Assembly (NCBI GenBank): GCA_946617225.1
Contig: CAMOJW010000004.1
Span: 1 to 35,472 of the forward strand
Source: an uncultured Lachnospiraceae bacterium
GTDB taxonomy: Bacteria > Bacillota > Clostridia > Lachnospirales > Lachnospiraceae
Reading direction: 5' to 3'
Length of the DNA stretch: 35,472 nucleotides
Shown here: positions 18,841-28,797 of the stretch, in pieces
How positions within the stretch are numbered: the stretch's first letter is position 1
Layout: each line of letters opens with the position of its first letter
The notes under the pieces: generated by a model
The model's database searches: none
The model's input: the letters and a program-made list of their open reading frames with translations, nothing else
What the model was told of the DNA's origin: nothing
Made by a program: the position numbers and the translations under genes

Positions 18841-18906
18841 CTTACAGGAAGGCCGCCAAGATCTCACCGGAAGGCCGCCAGCACCTTACAGAGAGGCCGC
18901 CAGCAT
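18841..18906. repeat. Tandem 22-bp repeat x3 spanning a stop codon
   Basis: CTTACAGGAAGGCCGCCAAGAT / CTCACCGGAAGGCCGCCAGCAC / CTTACAGAGAGGCCGCCAGCAT starting at 18841, 18863, 18885. Confidence 0.93.
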
Positions 18907-19449
18907 GCTGCGGAGCACGGCTTCCGGGTCGCCGTCGCCCTCCGCCTCCTCCTTTAAGGAAAGAAGCATGGCATCGTACTTGTCCGGATCCCGCGTGATC
19001 TCCACCTGATATCCGCTGTGGCCGTTCTTCTCGAGAACTGTGCGGATATGCGCCGCACAGGAACCGCAGTCCGTGCCCGCATCCCCGGTCAGTCCGCAGA
19101 TTCTCCGACCGGCAGCTGCCGCGTGGCTCAGGCTGTAGTTCTTATCATAGGAAGTGAGATAGAGATCATAGCATCCGGGCAGCCCTTCGGCAGCTTCCCG
19201 TATCCGTGACTCCGTCTCCTGTGTGCACCCGGAAGCTCTGAGCAGCATCACCAGGTTGACAATGCTGTTGCCGGTGGGCAATGCGCCGACCGCCGCGAGG
19301 ATGGAAAACGCGCTGCGGTTGGTCCCATACACGGCCAGGCCTGTGAAGTAGACGATCAGCACGGCCGCCAGCATGACTGCCGTGATCACGGCTCTTCTCT
19401 TCCTGCTGTAAGCAAGATATCCGAACTCTCCCTTACGTGGTCCCTTCAT
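18886..19449 (-). CDS. Small membrane protein of unknown function, about two TM segments and a CxxC-containing C-terminal domain
   Basis: MKGPRKGEFGYLAYSRKRRAVITAVMLAAVLIVYFTGLAVYGTNRS...CGLTGDAGTDCGSCAAHIRTVLEKNGHSGYQVEI; RBS AGGAG; ATG 19449. Confidence 0.8.
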   Translation of the reverse strand: MKGPRKGEFGYLAYSRKRRAVITAVMLAAVLIVYFTGLAVYGTNRSAFSILAAVGALPTGNSIVNLVMLLRASGCTQETESRIREAAEGLPGCYDLYLTSYDKNYSLSHAAAAGRRICGLTGDAGTDCGSCAAHIRTVLEKNGHSGYQVEITRDPDKYDAMLLSLKEEAEGDGDPEAVLRSMLAASL

Positions 19450-19529
19450 GATCTCCTCGTTCCGAATCCCTGCCTGTGGAGCCGGCCGGCAGGCTGTCAC
19501 GCCTCCATGCTAAAAGGCGCCTCCCTGCG

Positions 19530-19568
19530 AAAAACGAAGGCATCCTCCCGCTCTGCGAAAGGATGCCT
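19530..19568 (-). terminator. Rho-independent terminator after the coiled-coil gene
   Basis: AGGCATCCT (19538-19546) / AGGATGCCT (19560-19568), then CGTTTTT on the minus strand. Confidence 0.75.
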
Positions 19569-19593
19569 GCATTCATTCCTGTCTCACAGCGGA

Positions 19594-20232
19594 TCAGTCC
19601 AGCATATCCGCCCGGCCGTAATCCTCTTCCTCCTCGTAAGACTCCTCAGCCTCTGCCTCTGCGGCAGCGCCGTCTTCCATCTCCTCCTCGGGGGCCTCGC
19701 CATACAGCTCATTGCGGTTCTGGCGGACGGTCTCGAGATAGGCGCTGAGGTTTCCGTGAAGATTGGAGAAGATCCCTGTCATGCCGTCAAGTGCATCGGC
19801 TGTATCTCTCTCCGCCCTCGCAAGGAGGTCATCGAGATACTGAGCCGCGCTGGCACGATAGGCATCCGCGTCTTCCCTGGCCTTGTCGATGATGCTCTGG
19901 GCTTCCTGTGCAGCCGTGCTCACGATGTTCTGTGCCTCGCGATGCGCCTGCTGTACGATCTCATGCTCATTGACAAGCTCGTTGGTATGGATGGTCGCCT
20001 CGTTGATCATCTCCTGCGCTTTCCTTCTGGCCTCGTCCAGAATGGAATCGCGGTTGTTGATGATCCTCTGATAATGACGGATCTCATCGGGCGTCTTGGC
20101 GCGGAGCTCCTCCAGGAGTCCGTCGATCTCGTCCTTGTCCACGATGATGTTCGTCTTGGAAAACTTCTGATATTTACAACTGTCGATATAATCTTCGATC
20201 TGGTCGATCTGCTGTTCGATCTTACTGCTCAT
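19594..20232 (-). CDS. DivIVA-like/ATPase-type coiled-coil protein with acidic tail
   Basis: [48 protein letters not shown]...[20 protein letters not shown]; overlaps coaD stop. Confidence 0.8.
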   Translation of the reverse strand: MSSKIEQQIDQIEDYIDSCKYQKFSKTNIIVDKDEIDGLLEELRAKTPDEIRHYQRIINNRDSILDEARRKAQEMINEATIHTNELVNEHEIVQQAHREAQNIVSTAAQEAQSIIDKAREDADAYRASAAQYLDDLLARAERDTADALDGMTGIFSNLHGNLSAYLETVRQNRNELYGEAPEEEMEDGAAAEAEAEESYEEEEDYGRADMLD

Positions 20233-20740
20233 CCCGTGTCTCCTTATTGGGCTGCTGCAATTGACGATACTTTTCCTTGACTATCTCTTCCACGCGAGGG
20301 GGCACACACTTGGAGATATCCCCTCCGAAAGAAGCGATCTCCCTGACAGCGGAGGAGTTGAGATAGGCATATTCCAGACTCGTGGTCAGGAAAACGGTAT
20401 CCAGCTCACCGCCGGAGAGCAGCCGGTTGGTCTGTGCGATCTGCAGCTCATACTCAAAATCCGTCACGGCCCTGAGGCCCCGGATCGCAGTATGGACACC
20501 GATCGATCTCGCGTAGTCGATCAGCAGGCCATAGAACCAGTCAACTCTTATATTTGGTATATCCGCCGTCACTTCGCGTAACATTTTAACACGTTCATCC
20601 ACAGAAAACAATGGCGTTTTGGCCCTGTTGTCGAGGACCGCGATGGTGACTTCGTCGAATTTCTCCGCGGCGCGGCGGATGATATCCAGGTGTCCGTAGG
20701 TGACGGGATCGAAACTGCCGGGATAAACTGCTTTTTTCAT
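20222..20740 (-). CDS. coaD: Phosphopantetheine adenylyltransferase
   Basis: [38 protein letters not shown]...[20 protein letters not shown]. Confidence 0.98.
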   Translation of the reverse strand: MKKAVYPGSFDPVTYGHLDIIRRAAEKFDEVTIAVLDNRAKTPLFSVDERVKMLREVTADIPNIRVDWFYGLLIDYARSIGVHTAIRGLRAVTDFEYELQIAQTNRLLSGGELDTVFLTTSLEYAYLNSSAVREIASFGGDISKCVPPRVEEIVKEKYRQLQQPNKETRDEQ

Positions 20741-20782
20741 GCTCTACTCCTTTGAAGTTGGTTGTGATGACCGGAAAAGCTT

Positions 20783-21355
20783 TTATTCTTCAGCAGATCG
20801 CTCCGTTCTACGTCTGCGGATGAACAGATGGCGGTTGGTGCGATAGTCCTTCTCCCTGTAGATCTCCAGGCTAGTATCCTCCAGGGCGGAGAGATCCGCA
20901 TCCAGTGAGGACTCGAGCACGATGATGGTGTCCTCATGGATGTAGGGCTGTCTGTCCAGCACTTCCAGGATCTGCAGTGCCGAATCCGATCCGTAGGGCG
21001 GATCGATGTACACGACGTCCACAGTCTTCTCGTGGATGTGGTACAGGGCACTGAGCACGTCCCTCTTGAGCAGGACTGCCCTGTCCTCCAGATGGGTCGT
21101 GTGGAGATTCTTCTGGATGCACGCTATCGCATTGCGGCCGTTCTCCACGAAATAGGCCCTCGCAGCACCGCGGCTCAGCGCCTCGATGCCGATCTGCCCG
21201 CTGCCCGCGCACAGATCCAGGAAGATGCAGCCGGGAATATCCGGCATCAGGATATTGAAGAGGGTCTCCTTGATGATGTCCTGGGTAGGACGCGTCTCCA
21301 TCCCCTCCGGTGTCACGAGCCGCAGCCTTCTGGCCGAACCTGCGATCACTCTCAT
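20783..21355 (-). CDS. rsmD: 16S rRNA (guanine966-N2)-methyltransferase
   Basis: MRVIAGSARRLRLVTPEGMETRPTQDIIKETLFNIL...LDLCAGSGQIGIEALSRGA...VVYIDPPYGSD. Confidence 0.97.
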   Translation of the reverse strand: MRVIAGSARRLRLVTPEGMETRPTQDIIKETLFNILMPDIPGCIFLDLCAGSGQIGIEALSRGAARAYFVENGRNAIACIQKNLHTTHLEDRAVLLKRDVLSALYHIHEKTVDVVYIDPPYGSDSALQILEVLDRQPYIHEDTIIVLESSLDADLSALEDTSLEIYREKDYRTNRHLFIRRRRTERSAEE

Positions 21356-21369
21356 ATTCTTTCCTCCGA

Positions 21370-23640
21370 TCAGCTGCGTCTGGTCCCCTTCGTGTCCCGG
21401 GTGCCCGTCCGCAGTCTGGAGAGATCCACTGTCTTCTCTCCCGCGGCGGCCGTCACCTGGTCCCCGTCATTCAGGAGCCAGACCGCTTCGATACTGTCAT
21501 TGTCCGCCAGTTTCATGCCCCGCACGCCGGCGGCTGTTTTCTTCTGTACGGGAACGCTGTCCACGGGGAATTTCAGGAAGAAACCTCCCCGGCTCTTGAA
21601 GACGATCTTCTGCTGCCCGCTGAGGACATGTACTGACACCACACGGTCTCCGTCGTTCAGTTTGGTGGCGGCGACTGTCCTCCTGGAGACGTCGAATTCC
21701 CCTCCGTCGACGACTTTGCAGAGGGAAGTCTCCGTGACGAACAGCAGCCGGTACAGGTTCAGATCCTTCTGGGCAGCGACCAGGACGACTGTCTCCTTAG
21801 TGCTGTCGTAACCGCTGATATTGTCGACGGGAACGCCTTTGTCCTTTAGCTTGCCGGCCGGCAGGTCCTGTACCTTGAAAGTGTGGAGCTGTCCGGTGTC
21901 CGTGAACAGGCAGATCTTGCCGCCGCTCCTGCAGGGGAGATGGAACCGGTAGTTCTCCTCGACCGTCTCCCTGTTTTTCTCGTAGACAGACGTCTCGATG
22001 GTCTTGGCATAGCCGAAGCGGTCCATGACGTAGATGACTTCGCGGTCGTCGTCCTGGTCCTTGGAAATGAAGACGGCTTCCTCCGCGTTAGTGATCTCGG
22101 TCCTGCGGGGACGGCCGTACTTCTTGATCATGGCGCGCAGTTCTGAGCGCAGCACGGCGGTCATGGAGGAGCGCTCCTCCAGGATGTCCTCGTAGCGGTA
22201 GATGTTGGCGACAGTCTCCTCATTCTCCCGGACCAGGGCGTCCAGTTCCAGACCGATCAGGCGGTACAGACGCATCTCCAGGATCGCGTCGGCCTGCGCC
22301 TCGGTGAAATGCAGCTGGGAGGCCATGATCCTGGACTCGCCGCTCCGGAAATAGATGCCGTCCGTCTCGCCGCTGACGAGGCACTTTTTGGCCATCGCGC
22401 GGTCCTTGGAACCTCTCAGGATCTCGATGATCAGGTCGATGACGTTGACCGCCTTGATCAGACCCTCCTGGATCTCCCTCTTATGTCTCTCCTTCTCCAG
22501 GAGATTCTCATACTTGCGGGTGGCTGTCTCGTAGAGAAAATCTATATTGGCCTGCAGGACCTGCTTCAGGCCCATGGTCTCGGGCCTGCCGCCGCTGATG
22601 GCCAGCATGTTCACGCCGAAAGTGTCCTCCAGGCGTGTCTTCTTATAGAGGAGATTCTTGAAATTCTCCACATCCGCGTCCCGCTTGAGCTCGATGACGA
22701 TGCGGATGCCCTCCTTGCCGGACTGGTTGGTGATATCCAGGATATCCGATGTGATCCTGCTCTCGGAGAGCGCGGCTGCGTCGGAGAGGAACTTGCCGAT
22801 CCCGACGCCGATCATGGTATACGGGATCTCGGTGATCACCACGTTGGTGTGGCCGGCTCTTCCTTTCTCCGTCTCTATCCTGCCCCGCAGGCGGATGCGG
22901 CCGGTACCGGTCTCATAGATCTCCTGCAGCTCGTCCTTGTTGATGACGATGCCTCCGGTGGGAAAATCCGGTCCCTTCACGTACTTCATGAGCTGCGCGG
23001 TCGTCAGGGACGGATCGTCCATCAGGGCGATCTCCGCCTCCAAGACCTCCGCCAGATTGTGCGGCGGTGTGTTGGTGGCCATACCGACAGCGATGCCCTC
23101 GGAACCGTTCACCAGGAAGTTGGGGATCTTGACAGGCAGAACTGTGGGCTCCTTCTCGGTCTCGTCGAAGTTGGGACCGAAATCCACCACGTCCTTGTCC
23201 AGATCAGCCAGGAAAGCCTCTTCGGTCACGGGAGCGAGTCTCGCCTCCGTGTAACGCATGGCGGCGGCGCCGTCCCCCTCGATATTGCCGAAATTGCCGT
23301 GGCCGTCCACCAGGGGCATGGCCTTCTTGAAGTCCTGGGCCATGACCACAAGGGCGTCATAGATGGAGGAGTCGCCGTGGGGGTGAAATTTACCCATCGT
23401 ATCGCCGACGATACGCGCGCTCTTTCTGAAAGGCCTGTCGGAGCGGATCCCCAGCTCATACATGTCGTACAGAGTGCGGCGCTGTACGGGCTTGAGGCCG
23501 TCCCTGACGTCAGGGAGCGCACGGGCGATGATGACGCTCATGGCATAGTCTATGAAAGATTTCTGCATGAGCTCCGAATATTCACTGCGGAGGATATGAT
23601 CCTCGGGGGTCTCCGCAGGCGGTCTGTTGTCTTTGGCCAT
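21370..23640 (-). CDS. parC: Type IIA topoisomerase subunit A (ParC-like; no GyrA-box seen)
   Basis: [37 protein letters not shown]...[22 protein letters not shown]; no QRRGGxG motif found in the C-terminal domain. Confidence 0.88.
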   Translation of the reverse strand: MAKDNRPPAETPEDHILRSEYSELMQKSFIDYAMSVIIARALPDVRDGLKPVQRRTLYDMYELGIRSDRPFRKSARIVGDTMGKFHPHGDSSIYDALVVMAQDFKKAMPLVDGHGNFGNIEGDGAAAMRYTEARLAPVTEEAFLADLDKDVVDFGPNFDETEKEPTVLPVKIPNFLVNGSEGIAVGMATNTPPHNLAEVLEAEIALMDDPSLTTAQLMKYVKGPDFPTGGIVINKDELQEIYETGTGRIRLRGRIETEKGRAGHTNVVITEIPYTMIGVGIGKFLSDAAALSESRITSDILDITNQSGKEGIRIVIELKRDADVENFKNLLYKKTRLEDTFGVNMLAISGGRPETMGLKQVLQANIDFLYETATRKYENLLEKERHKREIQEGLIKAVNVIDLIIEILRGSKDRAMAKKCLVSGETDGIYFRSGESRIMASQLHFTEAQADAILEMRLYRLIGLELDALVRENEETVANIYRYEDILEERSSMTAVLRSELRAMIKKYGRPRRTEITNAEEAVFISKDQDDDREVIYVMDRFGYAKTIETSVYEKNRETVEENYRFHLPCRSGGKICLFTDTGQLHTFKVQDLPAGKLKDKGVPVDNISGYDSTKETVVLVAAQKDLNLYRLLFVTETSLCKVVDGGEFDVSRRTVAATKLNDGDRVVSVHVLSGQQKIVFKSRGGFFLKFPVDSVPVQKKTAAGVRGMKLADNDSIEAVWLLNDGDQVTAAAGEKTVDLSRLRTGTRDTKGTRRS

Positions 23641-23707
23641 AGATCTACTCTTCTATTCTAAGTGTATAAAACAGGATCAAATATCCGGCTGTGCTTCGAA
23701 AGCGGGA

Positions 23708-25636
23708 TCAGATGTCCAGCTGCGCGTCGTCGGCGTGATCGTGGATGAACTGCCTGCGGGGAGGCACTTCGCTGCCCATCAGCAGTTCCGTGATCATGGA
23801 GGCGTTGGAGGCGTCCTCGATCAGGACCTGGCGCAGTCTCCTGCGGGCCGGATCCAGTGTGGTCTCCCAGAGCTGCTCGGCGTCCATCTCGCCCAGTCCC
23901 TTGTAGCGCTGCAGCGTGAAGCCGCCCTTGTGGGTGCGCCTGTAGCGGGCCAGGGCCGCATCGTCGTAGAGATATTCTCCCTCTCCCTTCTTGGGGACCA
24001 CTTTGTACAGGGGAGGCATGGCCACATAGACATGTCCCTCCGAGATCAGGTCCGGCATGAAGCGGTAGAAGAAGGTCAGCAGCAGGTTGGAGATATGGGA
24101 GCCGTCCACGTCCGCATCCGCCATGATGATGATCTTGTCGTAGCGGAGCTTGCTGATGTCAAAATCATTCCCGTCATCCTCGGAGAAACCGCATCCGAAC
24201 GCATTGATCATGGTCCGGATCTCGGCGTTGGCAAGGACCTTGTCGATGGAGGCTTTTTCCACGTTCAGGATCTTGCCGCGGATGGGCAGGATCGCCTGGT
24301 ACATGCGGTCCCTGGCCATCTTGGCGCTGCCGCCGGCGCTGTCGCCCTCGACGATGAAGATCTCGCAGTACTTCGCGTCGCGGCTCGTGCAGTTGGCGAG
24401 CTTGCCGTTGGAGTCAAAGGAGAATTTGGCCGGCTTGATGAGGTTGTCGGTGACTTTTTTCTGAGCCTTGCGGATCCTGGCCGCCTGTTCCGCGCGGCCC
24501 AGGGAAGCCTTGAGGACCTCCAGGTTGCGGTCGTAATACCGCACGATCTCCTCGCCGGTCACCTGGGAGACGGCCTTGGCGGCATCCTGGTTGTCGAGTT
24601 TGGTCTTGGTCTGACCCTCGAAGCGGGGATCCGGATGTTTGATGGAGATCACAGCCGTGAGGCCATTCCGGATATCGGAGCCGTTGAAGTTCTCGTCCTT
24701 GTCCTTCAGGACGCCGATCCCGCGGGCGTAAGTGTTCATCACCTGGGTAAAAGTGGTCTTGAAACCGGTGAGGTGAGAGCCGCCCTCTGCATTGTAGATG
24801 TTGTTGCAGAATCCCAGCACGATCTCGTGCAGCTCGTTGACATACTGGAGGGCCGCCTCGACCTCGATACCCTCGCTCATGCCCTTGTAGTAGATCACAT
24901 CCGTGACCGTTTCCTTGCCTTTGTTCAGATTCTTCAGAAAGGCTATGAGACCTTCGGGCTCGTGGAACTCGTCCTCTCTGACGGGATCGACGCGGCGGTC
25001 CGTCAGGCGGATGGTCAGGCTCGGGTTCAGATAGGCCGTCTCGTGCAGACGGGAGCGGACGTCCTCCTCCTTGAAGCGGGTCTTCTCAAAGATCTCAGGG
25101 TCCGGGAGGAAATTGATCCGGGTACCGGTCCCGGAGGCCTTGCCTACGACAGGAAGCAGACCGTCCTTCAGTTCCTGTACAGGGACGCCCCGCTCGTACT
25201 TATCTTCATAGACCTTGCCGCCCCTGCGCACCTGCACGGTAAGCCGCTCCGAGAGCGCATTGACGACGGAGGAACCGACACCGTGCAGTCCTCCGCTGGT
25301 CTTGTAAGCCGCGTTGTCGAACTTGCCGCCCGCGTGCAGAGTCGTGAAAACGACGCGCAGGGCGCTGACACCGGTCTCGTGCAGGTCCACGGGGATGCCG
25401 CGGCCGTTGTCGGAGACGGTACAGGAGCCGTCCTTCTCCAGTGTCACTTCTATGGTGTCGCAGTAGCCGGCGAGGTGTTCATCGACGGAGTTGTCCACGA
25501 TCTCATAGATCAGGTGGTTGAGACCCCTGGTGGACGTGCTGCCGATGTACATGCCCGGCCGCGTGCGGACCGCTTCCAGCCCTTCCAGCACCCGTATGCT
25601 GCTGCCTGTATAGCTCTGTTCTTTCGTTTCTGGCAT
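23708..25636 (-). CDS. parE: Type IIA topoisomerase subunit B (ParE-like)
   Basis: LEAVRTRPGMYIGSTSTRGLNHLIYEIVDNSVDEHLAGYC...EGDSAGGSAKMARDRMYQAILPIRGKILNVEKAS...MADADVDGSHI. Confidence 0.9.
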   Translation of the reverse strand: MPETKEQSYTGSSIRVLEGLEAVRTRPGMYIGSTSTRGLNHLIYEIVDNSVDEHLAGYCDTIEVTLEKDGSCTVSDNGRGIPVDLHETGVSALRVVFTTLHAGGKFDNAAYKTSGGLHGVGSSVVNALSERLTVQVRRGGKVYEDKYERGVPVQELKDGLLPVVGKASGTGTRINFLPDPEIFEKTRFKEEDVRSRLHETAYLNPSLTIRLTDRRVDPVREDEFHEPEGLIAFLKNLNKGKETVTDVIYYKGMSEGIEVEAALQYVNELHEIVLGFCNNIYNAEGGSHLTGFKTTFTQVMNTYARGIGVLKDKDENFNGSDIRNGLTAVISIKHPDPRFEGQTKTKLDNQDAAKAVSQVTGEEIVRYYDRNLEVLKASLGRAEQAARIRKAQKKVTDNLIKPAKFSFDSNGKLANCTSRDAKYCEIFIVEGDSAGGSAKMARDRMYQAILPIRGKILNVEKASIDKVLANAEIRTMINAFGCGFSEDDGNDFDISKLRYDKIIIMADADVDGSHISNLLLTFFYRFMPDLISEGHVYVAMPPLYKVVPKKGEGEYLYDDAALARYRRTHKGGFTLQRYKGLGEMDAEQLWETTLDPARRRLRQVLIEDASNASMITELLMGSEVPPRRQFIHDHADDAQLDI

Positions 25637-25660
25637 AGATCTGTTCTACTATTCCTTCCG

Positions 25661-26530
25661 TCAGCTGATCTCCGGGATCACGGTGCAGGCCACCGCCAGG
25701 GCGACGGGGCCCGTGTGACAGCAGATGCTGAGGGGCAGCTGGTCCTCTTCCACTTCAAAGCCGGGAAAAGCTTCTCTCACCTGCCTGACCCATTCTTTCT
25801 GCAGTCCGGGGATGTTGCCGTGGACCGCGTACAGGCGGATCCCGGCGCTCTTCTCACAGCTGCGCAGCTCTTCGATATCTTTCTTCATGGCGGTCAGCAT
25901 GGCCGCGCGCCCGTGGGCGGCCGTCCTGGCCTTGGCAAAAGCGTCCAGCCTCTCGCCCTTGATCTGCAGCACCGGCCGGATCCTCAGGAGGGTGCCGATG
26001 GCTGCCGCGGCGGGAGTGATGCGCCCGCCTCTCTTCAGGTATTCCAGCGTATCCGGCATGATATAGATGCTGGATTCCGCGGACCTGCGCTCGAGCTCCT
26101 TCCGGATGGAGACAGCATCCATGCCGTTCTCCGCCATGGCGAGGGCATCCAATACACTGCTCTTCTGGGTGACGGAGACGCGGCGGTTGTTGACGACCTG
26201 GATCCTGTCGTCATAATCTTCCGCCAGCACCATGGCGCTCTGGCAGGAGCCCGAGAGACCGCTGCTCATGGGGATATAAACGGCCTCGTCGGCCTCTTCC
26301 AGCGCCGCTTCAAAAGTATTGATGACATCGGCCGGGGAAGGCTGGCTCGTGGAGATGTGCTCCCCTCCTTCCAGCTGACGGAAAAACTCCTCCCTGGTGA
26401 TGTCCCTGTCCTCGTAATAGACCTTGTCATGGATCAGGCAAGGCATAGGGACTACCATAACGCCCAGCTTCGCTGCCTGTTTCTGTGTCAGCCCACTGTT
26501 GGTATCCGTGATCACGCGGACTCTGCCCAT
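25661..26530 (-). CDS. DegV family protein (FakB-like fatty-acid-binding)
   Basis: VRVITDTNSGLTQKQAAKLGVMVVPMPCLIHDKVYYEDRDITREEFFRQLEGGEHISTSQPSPADVINTFE...YIPMSSGLSGSCQSA. Confidence 0.95.
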   Translation of the reverse strand: MGRVRVITDTNSGLTQKQAAKLGVMVVPMPCLIHDKVYYEDRDITREEFFRQLEGGEHISTSQPSPADVINTFEAALEEADEAVYIPMSSGLSGSCQSAMVLAEDYDDRIQVVNNRRVSVTQKSSVLDALAMAENGMDAVSIRKELERRSAESSIYIMPDTLEYLKRGGRITPAAAAIGTLLRIRPVLQIKGERLDAFAKARTAAHGRAAMLTAMKKDIEELRSCEKSAGIRLYAVHGNIPGLQKEWVRQVREAFPGFEVEEDQLPLSICCHTGPVALAVACTVIPEIS

Positions 26531-26652
26531 ATCTGTTACCTCACATTTCCGCTTTGAACGGAATATCTTGTATGAGAATACCTCTCACAGCACTACAGGC
26601 TGTGGCCCCGGGGGCATTCTGCCCCGATGGCATACCTTCGTTAATCATAAGT

Positions 26653-28698
26653 TCAGATACTGCGAAAGTCAACCGTTTTCAGGGCTCCGCACTCGTAGGC
26701 GGGGTCCTCAGCCAGCAGTCTGTCCACATAGGCAGCGGCTTTGTTCATCAATGCTGCGTGCTCACAGACGTCCGCCAGCCTGAATCCCATGGCTCCGCTC
26801 TGGCGCTGTCCGAAGATGTCGCCGGGCCCCCGCAGGCGCAGATCCTCCTCGGCGATCCGGAAACCGTCGTTGGTCTTCTCTATGACTTCCAGGCGCTCCG
26901 GTCTCTCCCTGCCGCCGTAGAGAAAGATGCAGTAGCTCTGCTCCGTGCCTCTTCCGACGCGTCCCCGCAGCTGGTGGAGCTGGGACAGGCCGAACCGCTC
27001 GGCGTTCTCGATCAGGATCACCGTGGCGTTGGGGACATTGATGCCGACTTCGATGACCGTCGTGGAGACGAGGATATCCGTTTCCCCGCGCCCGAACCGG
27101 TCCATGATCTCGTTTTTGGCGGCAGCTTTCATCCTTCCGTGGAGCAGTTCCACGCGGATCTCCGGTGGCATGACCCGCTGCAGCAGGTCCGTCATGTCCT
27201 CCACGTTGGTCAGGCCCTCCGTCTCTCCCTCCTCGATCTCGGGACAGATGACGTAAGCCTGACGGCCTTCCCGCACCTGGCGATAGAGAAAACGGAGCGC
27301 TTTGTCCCGTTCGCTCTGCGGCAGGGCGAGGTTCTTGGTGCGGAGCCTGCCCTCGGGCATCTCCGTCAGGCGGCTCACGCTCAGTTCCCCGTACAGGATG
27401 ATGGCGAGGGTCCTGGGAATGGGTGTCGCACTCATGACAAGGACGGGCGTATCTTCCATGCCGCCCTTCTCGGAGAGGATCTCCCTCTGCCGCACGCCAA
27501 AACGATGCTGCTCGTCGGTGATCACCAACCCCAGATCGCTGTACCGGATCTTCTCCTGGATCAGGGCGTGGGTACCGATGATGACATCGGCGGTCCCGTC
27601 CTCGATCTGCCGGAGGATCTCTTTTCTCGCCGCGCCGCGGACCGAGCCGGTCAACAGGACCGGGTGGAGATCCAGACCATAGGCTTCGATCAGGGAAGTC
27701 AGTGAGGCCATGTGCTGGGTCGCCAGCACTTCCGTGGGTGCCATCAGGGCCCCCTGCCGCCCGTTCTCCGCGCACAGGAGGAGGGCCAGAAAGGCCAGGA
27801 TGGTCTTGCCGCTGCCCACATCGCCCTGCAGCAGGCGGTACATCACGGTATCTCCGCACAGATCGCTGCGGATCTCTTCCCAGGCCCTGCGCTGGGACTG
27901 CGTCAGGCTGTAAGGAAGCGCCCCGATCAGCCGTTCCGGTCCTCCCGTCATTCTCATGGGGGAGGGGTTCAGGCGGACCTGGGCGTGTCCCTTTTCTCTC
28001 CGCACACCGAGGATAAAAAGGAAGAACTCATCGAAGATCAGGCGCTCCACGGCACTCCGCAGCGATGCCTCCGTTTCCGGCAGATGGATGTTCCGTACAG
28101 CCTCGCCCTCCGGGACGAGGCTCAGTTCCGCAGCTGCTCCCTCGGGCAGGAACTCCGGGACAGGGACACCCTCAGCTGCCTCGCGCAGCAGGGACAGGAG
28201 CAGGTTCCTTCTGAGGCCCCCGATCATGGGATAGATGGGCTGGATCCTGCCCCGGATCCGGTCATATTCATCGGGATCATAGATAGACGGCTGTTCCATG
28301 TAGAGCCTGCCGGTGGCCGTTTTGCGAAGGATCCCCCGGAACACGTGCTCACTGCCCGGCTTCAGAGAGTTCCGCAGGTAGGGCATGTTAAAGAAGGTCA
28401 GCCGGACCTGCCCGGTGGCATCCGCCGCCTGGAAATGCAGGATCGTCCTCGGTCCCTTCCGGAACAGAGAGCCGTTGCCGATGATATACAGACGCAGGGC
28501 GGACGGTCCCTCCGCGGCATCAGCCACCGGAACCGGATCCTCGGGCACCTCATAGGAGCGGGGGTACCAGGTCAGCAGGTCGCCGGCCGTGAAAAGGCCC
28601 TTTTTCTCAAGCAGCTCCCCCGACTTGGGTCCTACGCCTTTCACTTCTCTGATCGGTGTGTTTCTGTCCATCTCTCCGTTCTCAGCGCATTTCTGCAT
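26653..28698 (-). CDS. recG: ATP-dependent DNA helicase RecG
   Basis: IREVKGVGPKSGELLEKKGLFTAGDLL...LLQGDVGSGKTILAFLALL...ITDEQHRFGVRQR...GRVGRGTEQSYCIF. Start uncertain (28698 or internal MDRNTPI). Confidence 0.97.
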   Translation of the reverse strand: MQKCAENGEMDRNTPIREVKGVGPKSGELLEKKGLFTAGDLLTWYPRSYEVPEDPVPVADAAEGPSALRLYIIGNGSLFRKGPRTILHFQAADATGQVRLTFFNMPYLRNSLKPGSEHVFRGILRKTATGRLYMEQPSIYDPDEYDRIRGRIQPIYPMIGGLRRNLLLSLLREAAEGVPVPEFLPEGAAAELSLVPEGEAVRNIHLPETEASLRSAVERLIFDEFFLFILGVRREKGHAQVRLNPSPMRMTGGPERLIGALPYSLTQSQRRAWEEIRSDLCGDTVMYRLLQGDVGSGKTILAFLALLLCAENGRQGALMAPTEVLATQHMASLTSLIEAYGLDLHPVLLTGSVRGAARKEILRQIEDGTADVIIGTHALIQEKIRYSDLGLVITDEQHRFGVRQREILSEKGGMEDTPVLVMSATPIPRTLAIILYGELSVSRLTEMPEGRLRTKNLALPQSERDKALRFLYRQVREGRQAYVICPEIEEGETEGLTNVEDMTDLLQRVMPPEIRVELLHGRMKAAAKNEIMDRFGRGETDILVSTTVIEVGINVPNATVILIENAERFGLSQLHQLRGRVGRGTEQSYCIFLYGGRERPERLEVIEKTNDGFRIAEEDLRLRGPGDIFGQRQSGAMGFRLADVCEHAALMNKAAAYVDRLLAEDPAYECGALKTVDFRSI

Positions 28699-28699
28699 T

Positions 28700-28747
28700 A
28701 AACTCTGTGTTGAGCTCTGTATCGAACTCTGTCCTGAACTGCAGAAG
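28700..28747. repeat. Degenerate 12-bp tandem repeat (about 3.5-4 copies) in fakA-recG gap
   Basis: AAACTCTGTGTT / GAGCTCTGTATC / GAACTCTGTCCT / GAACTGCAGAAG. Confidence 0.85.
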
Positions 28748-28767
28748 GAACGGCAATGCCGTTCCTT
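28745..28767. terminator. Perfect hairpin AAGGAACGGC-AAT-GCCGTTCCTT between fakA and recG (possible attenuator/processing site)
   Basis: 10-bp perfect inverted repeat, 3-nt loop; no strong T-tract on either side. Confidence 0.5.
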
Positions 28768-28797
28768 CCGTATTCTTGATCATGGATGACCTGTCCG

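Noticed and set aside
18002-19009. 335-aa plus-strand ORF
   Set aside because: Antisense to the RluA-family gene; shadow ORF.
22309-23661. 450-aa plus-strand ORF
   Set aside because: Antisense to parC; shadow ORF.
23627-26557. 976-aa plus-strand ORF
   Set aside because: Exactly antisense to ParE and DegV, which have unmistakable conserved motifs; composition (D/L/V/H/G-rich, no recognisable domain) is typical of a shadow ORF in GC-rich-codon genes.
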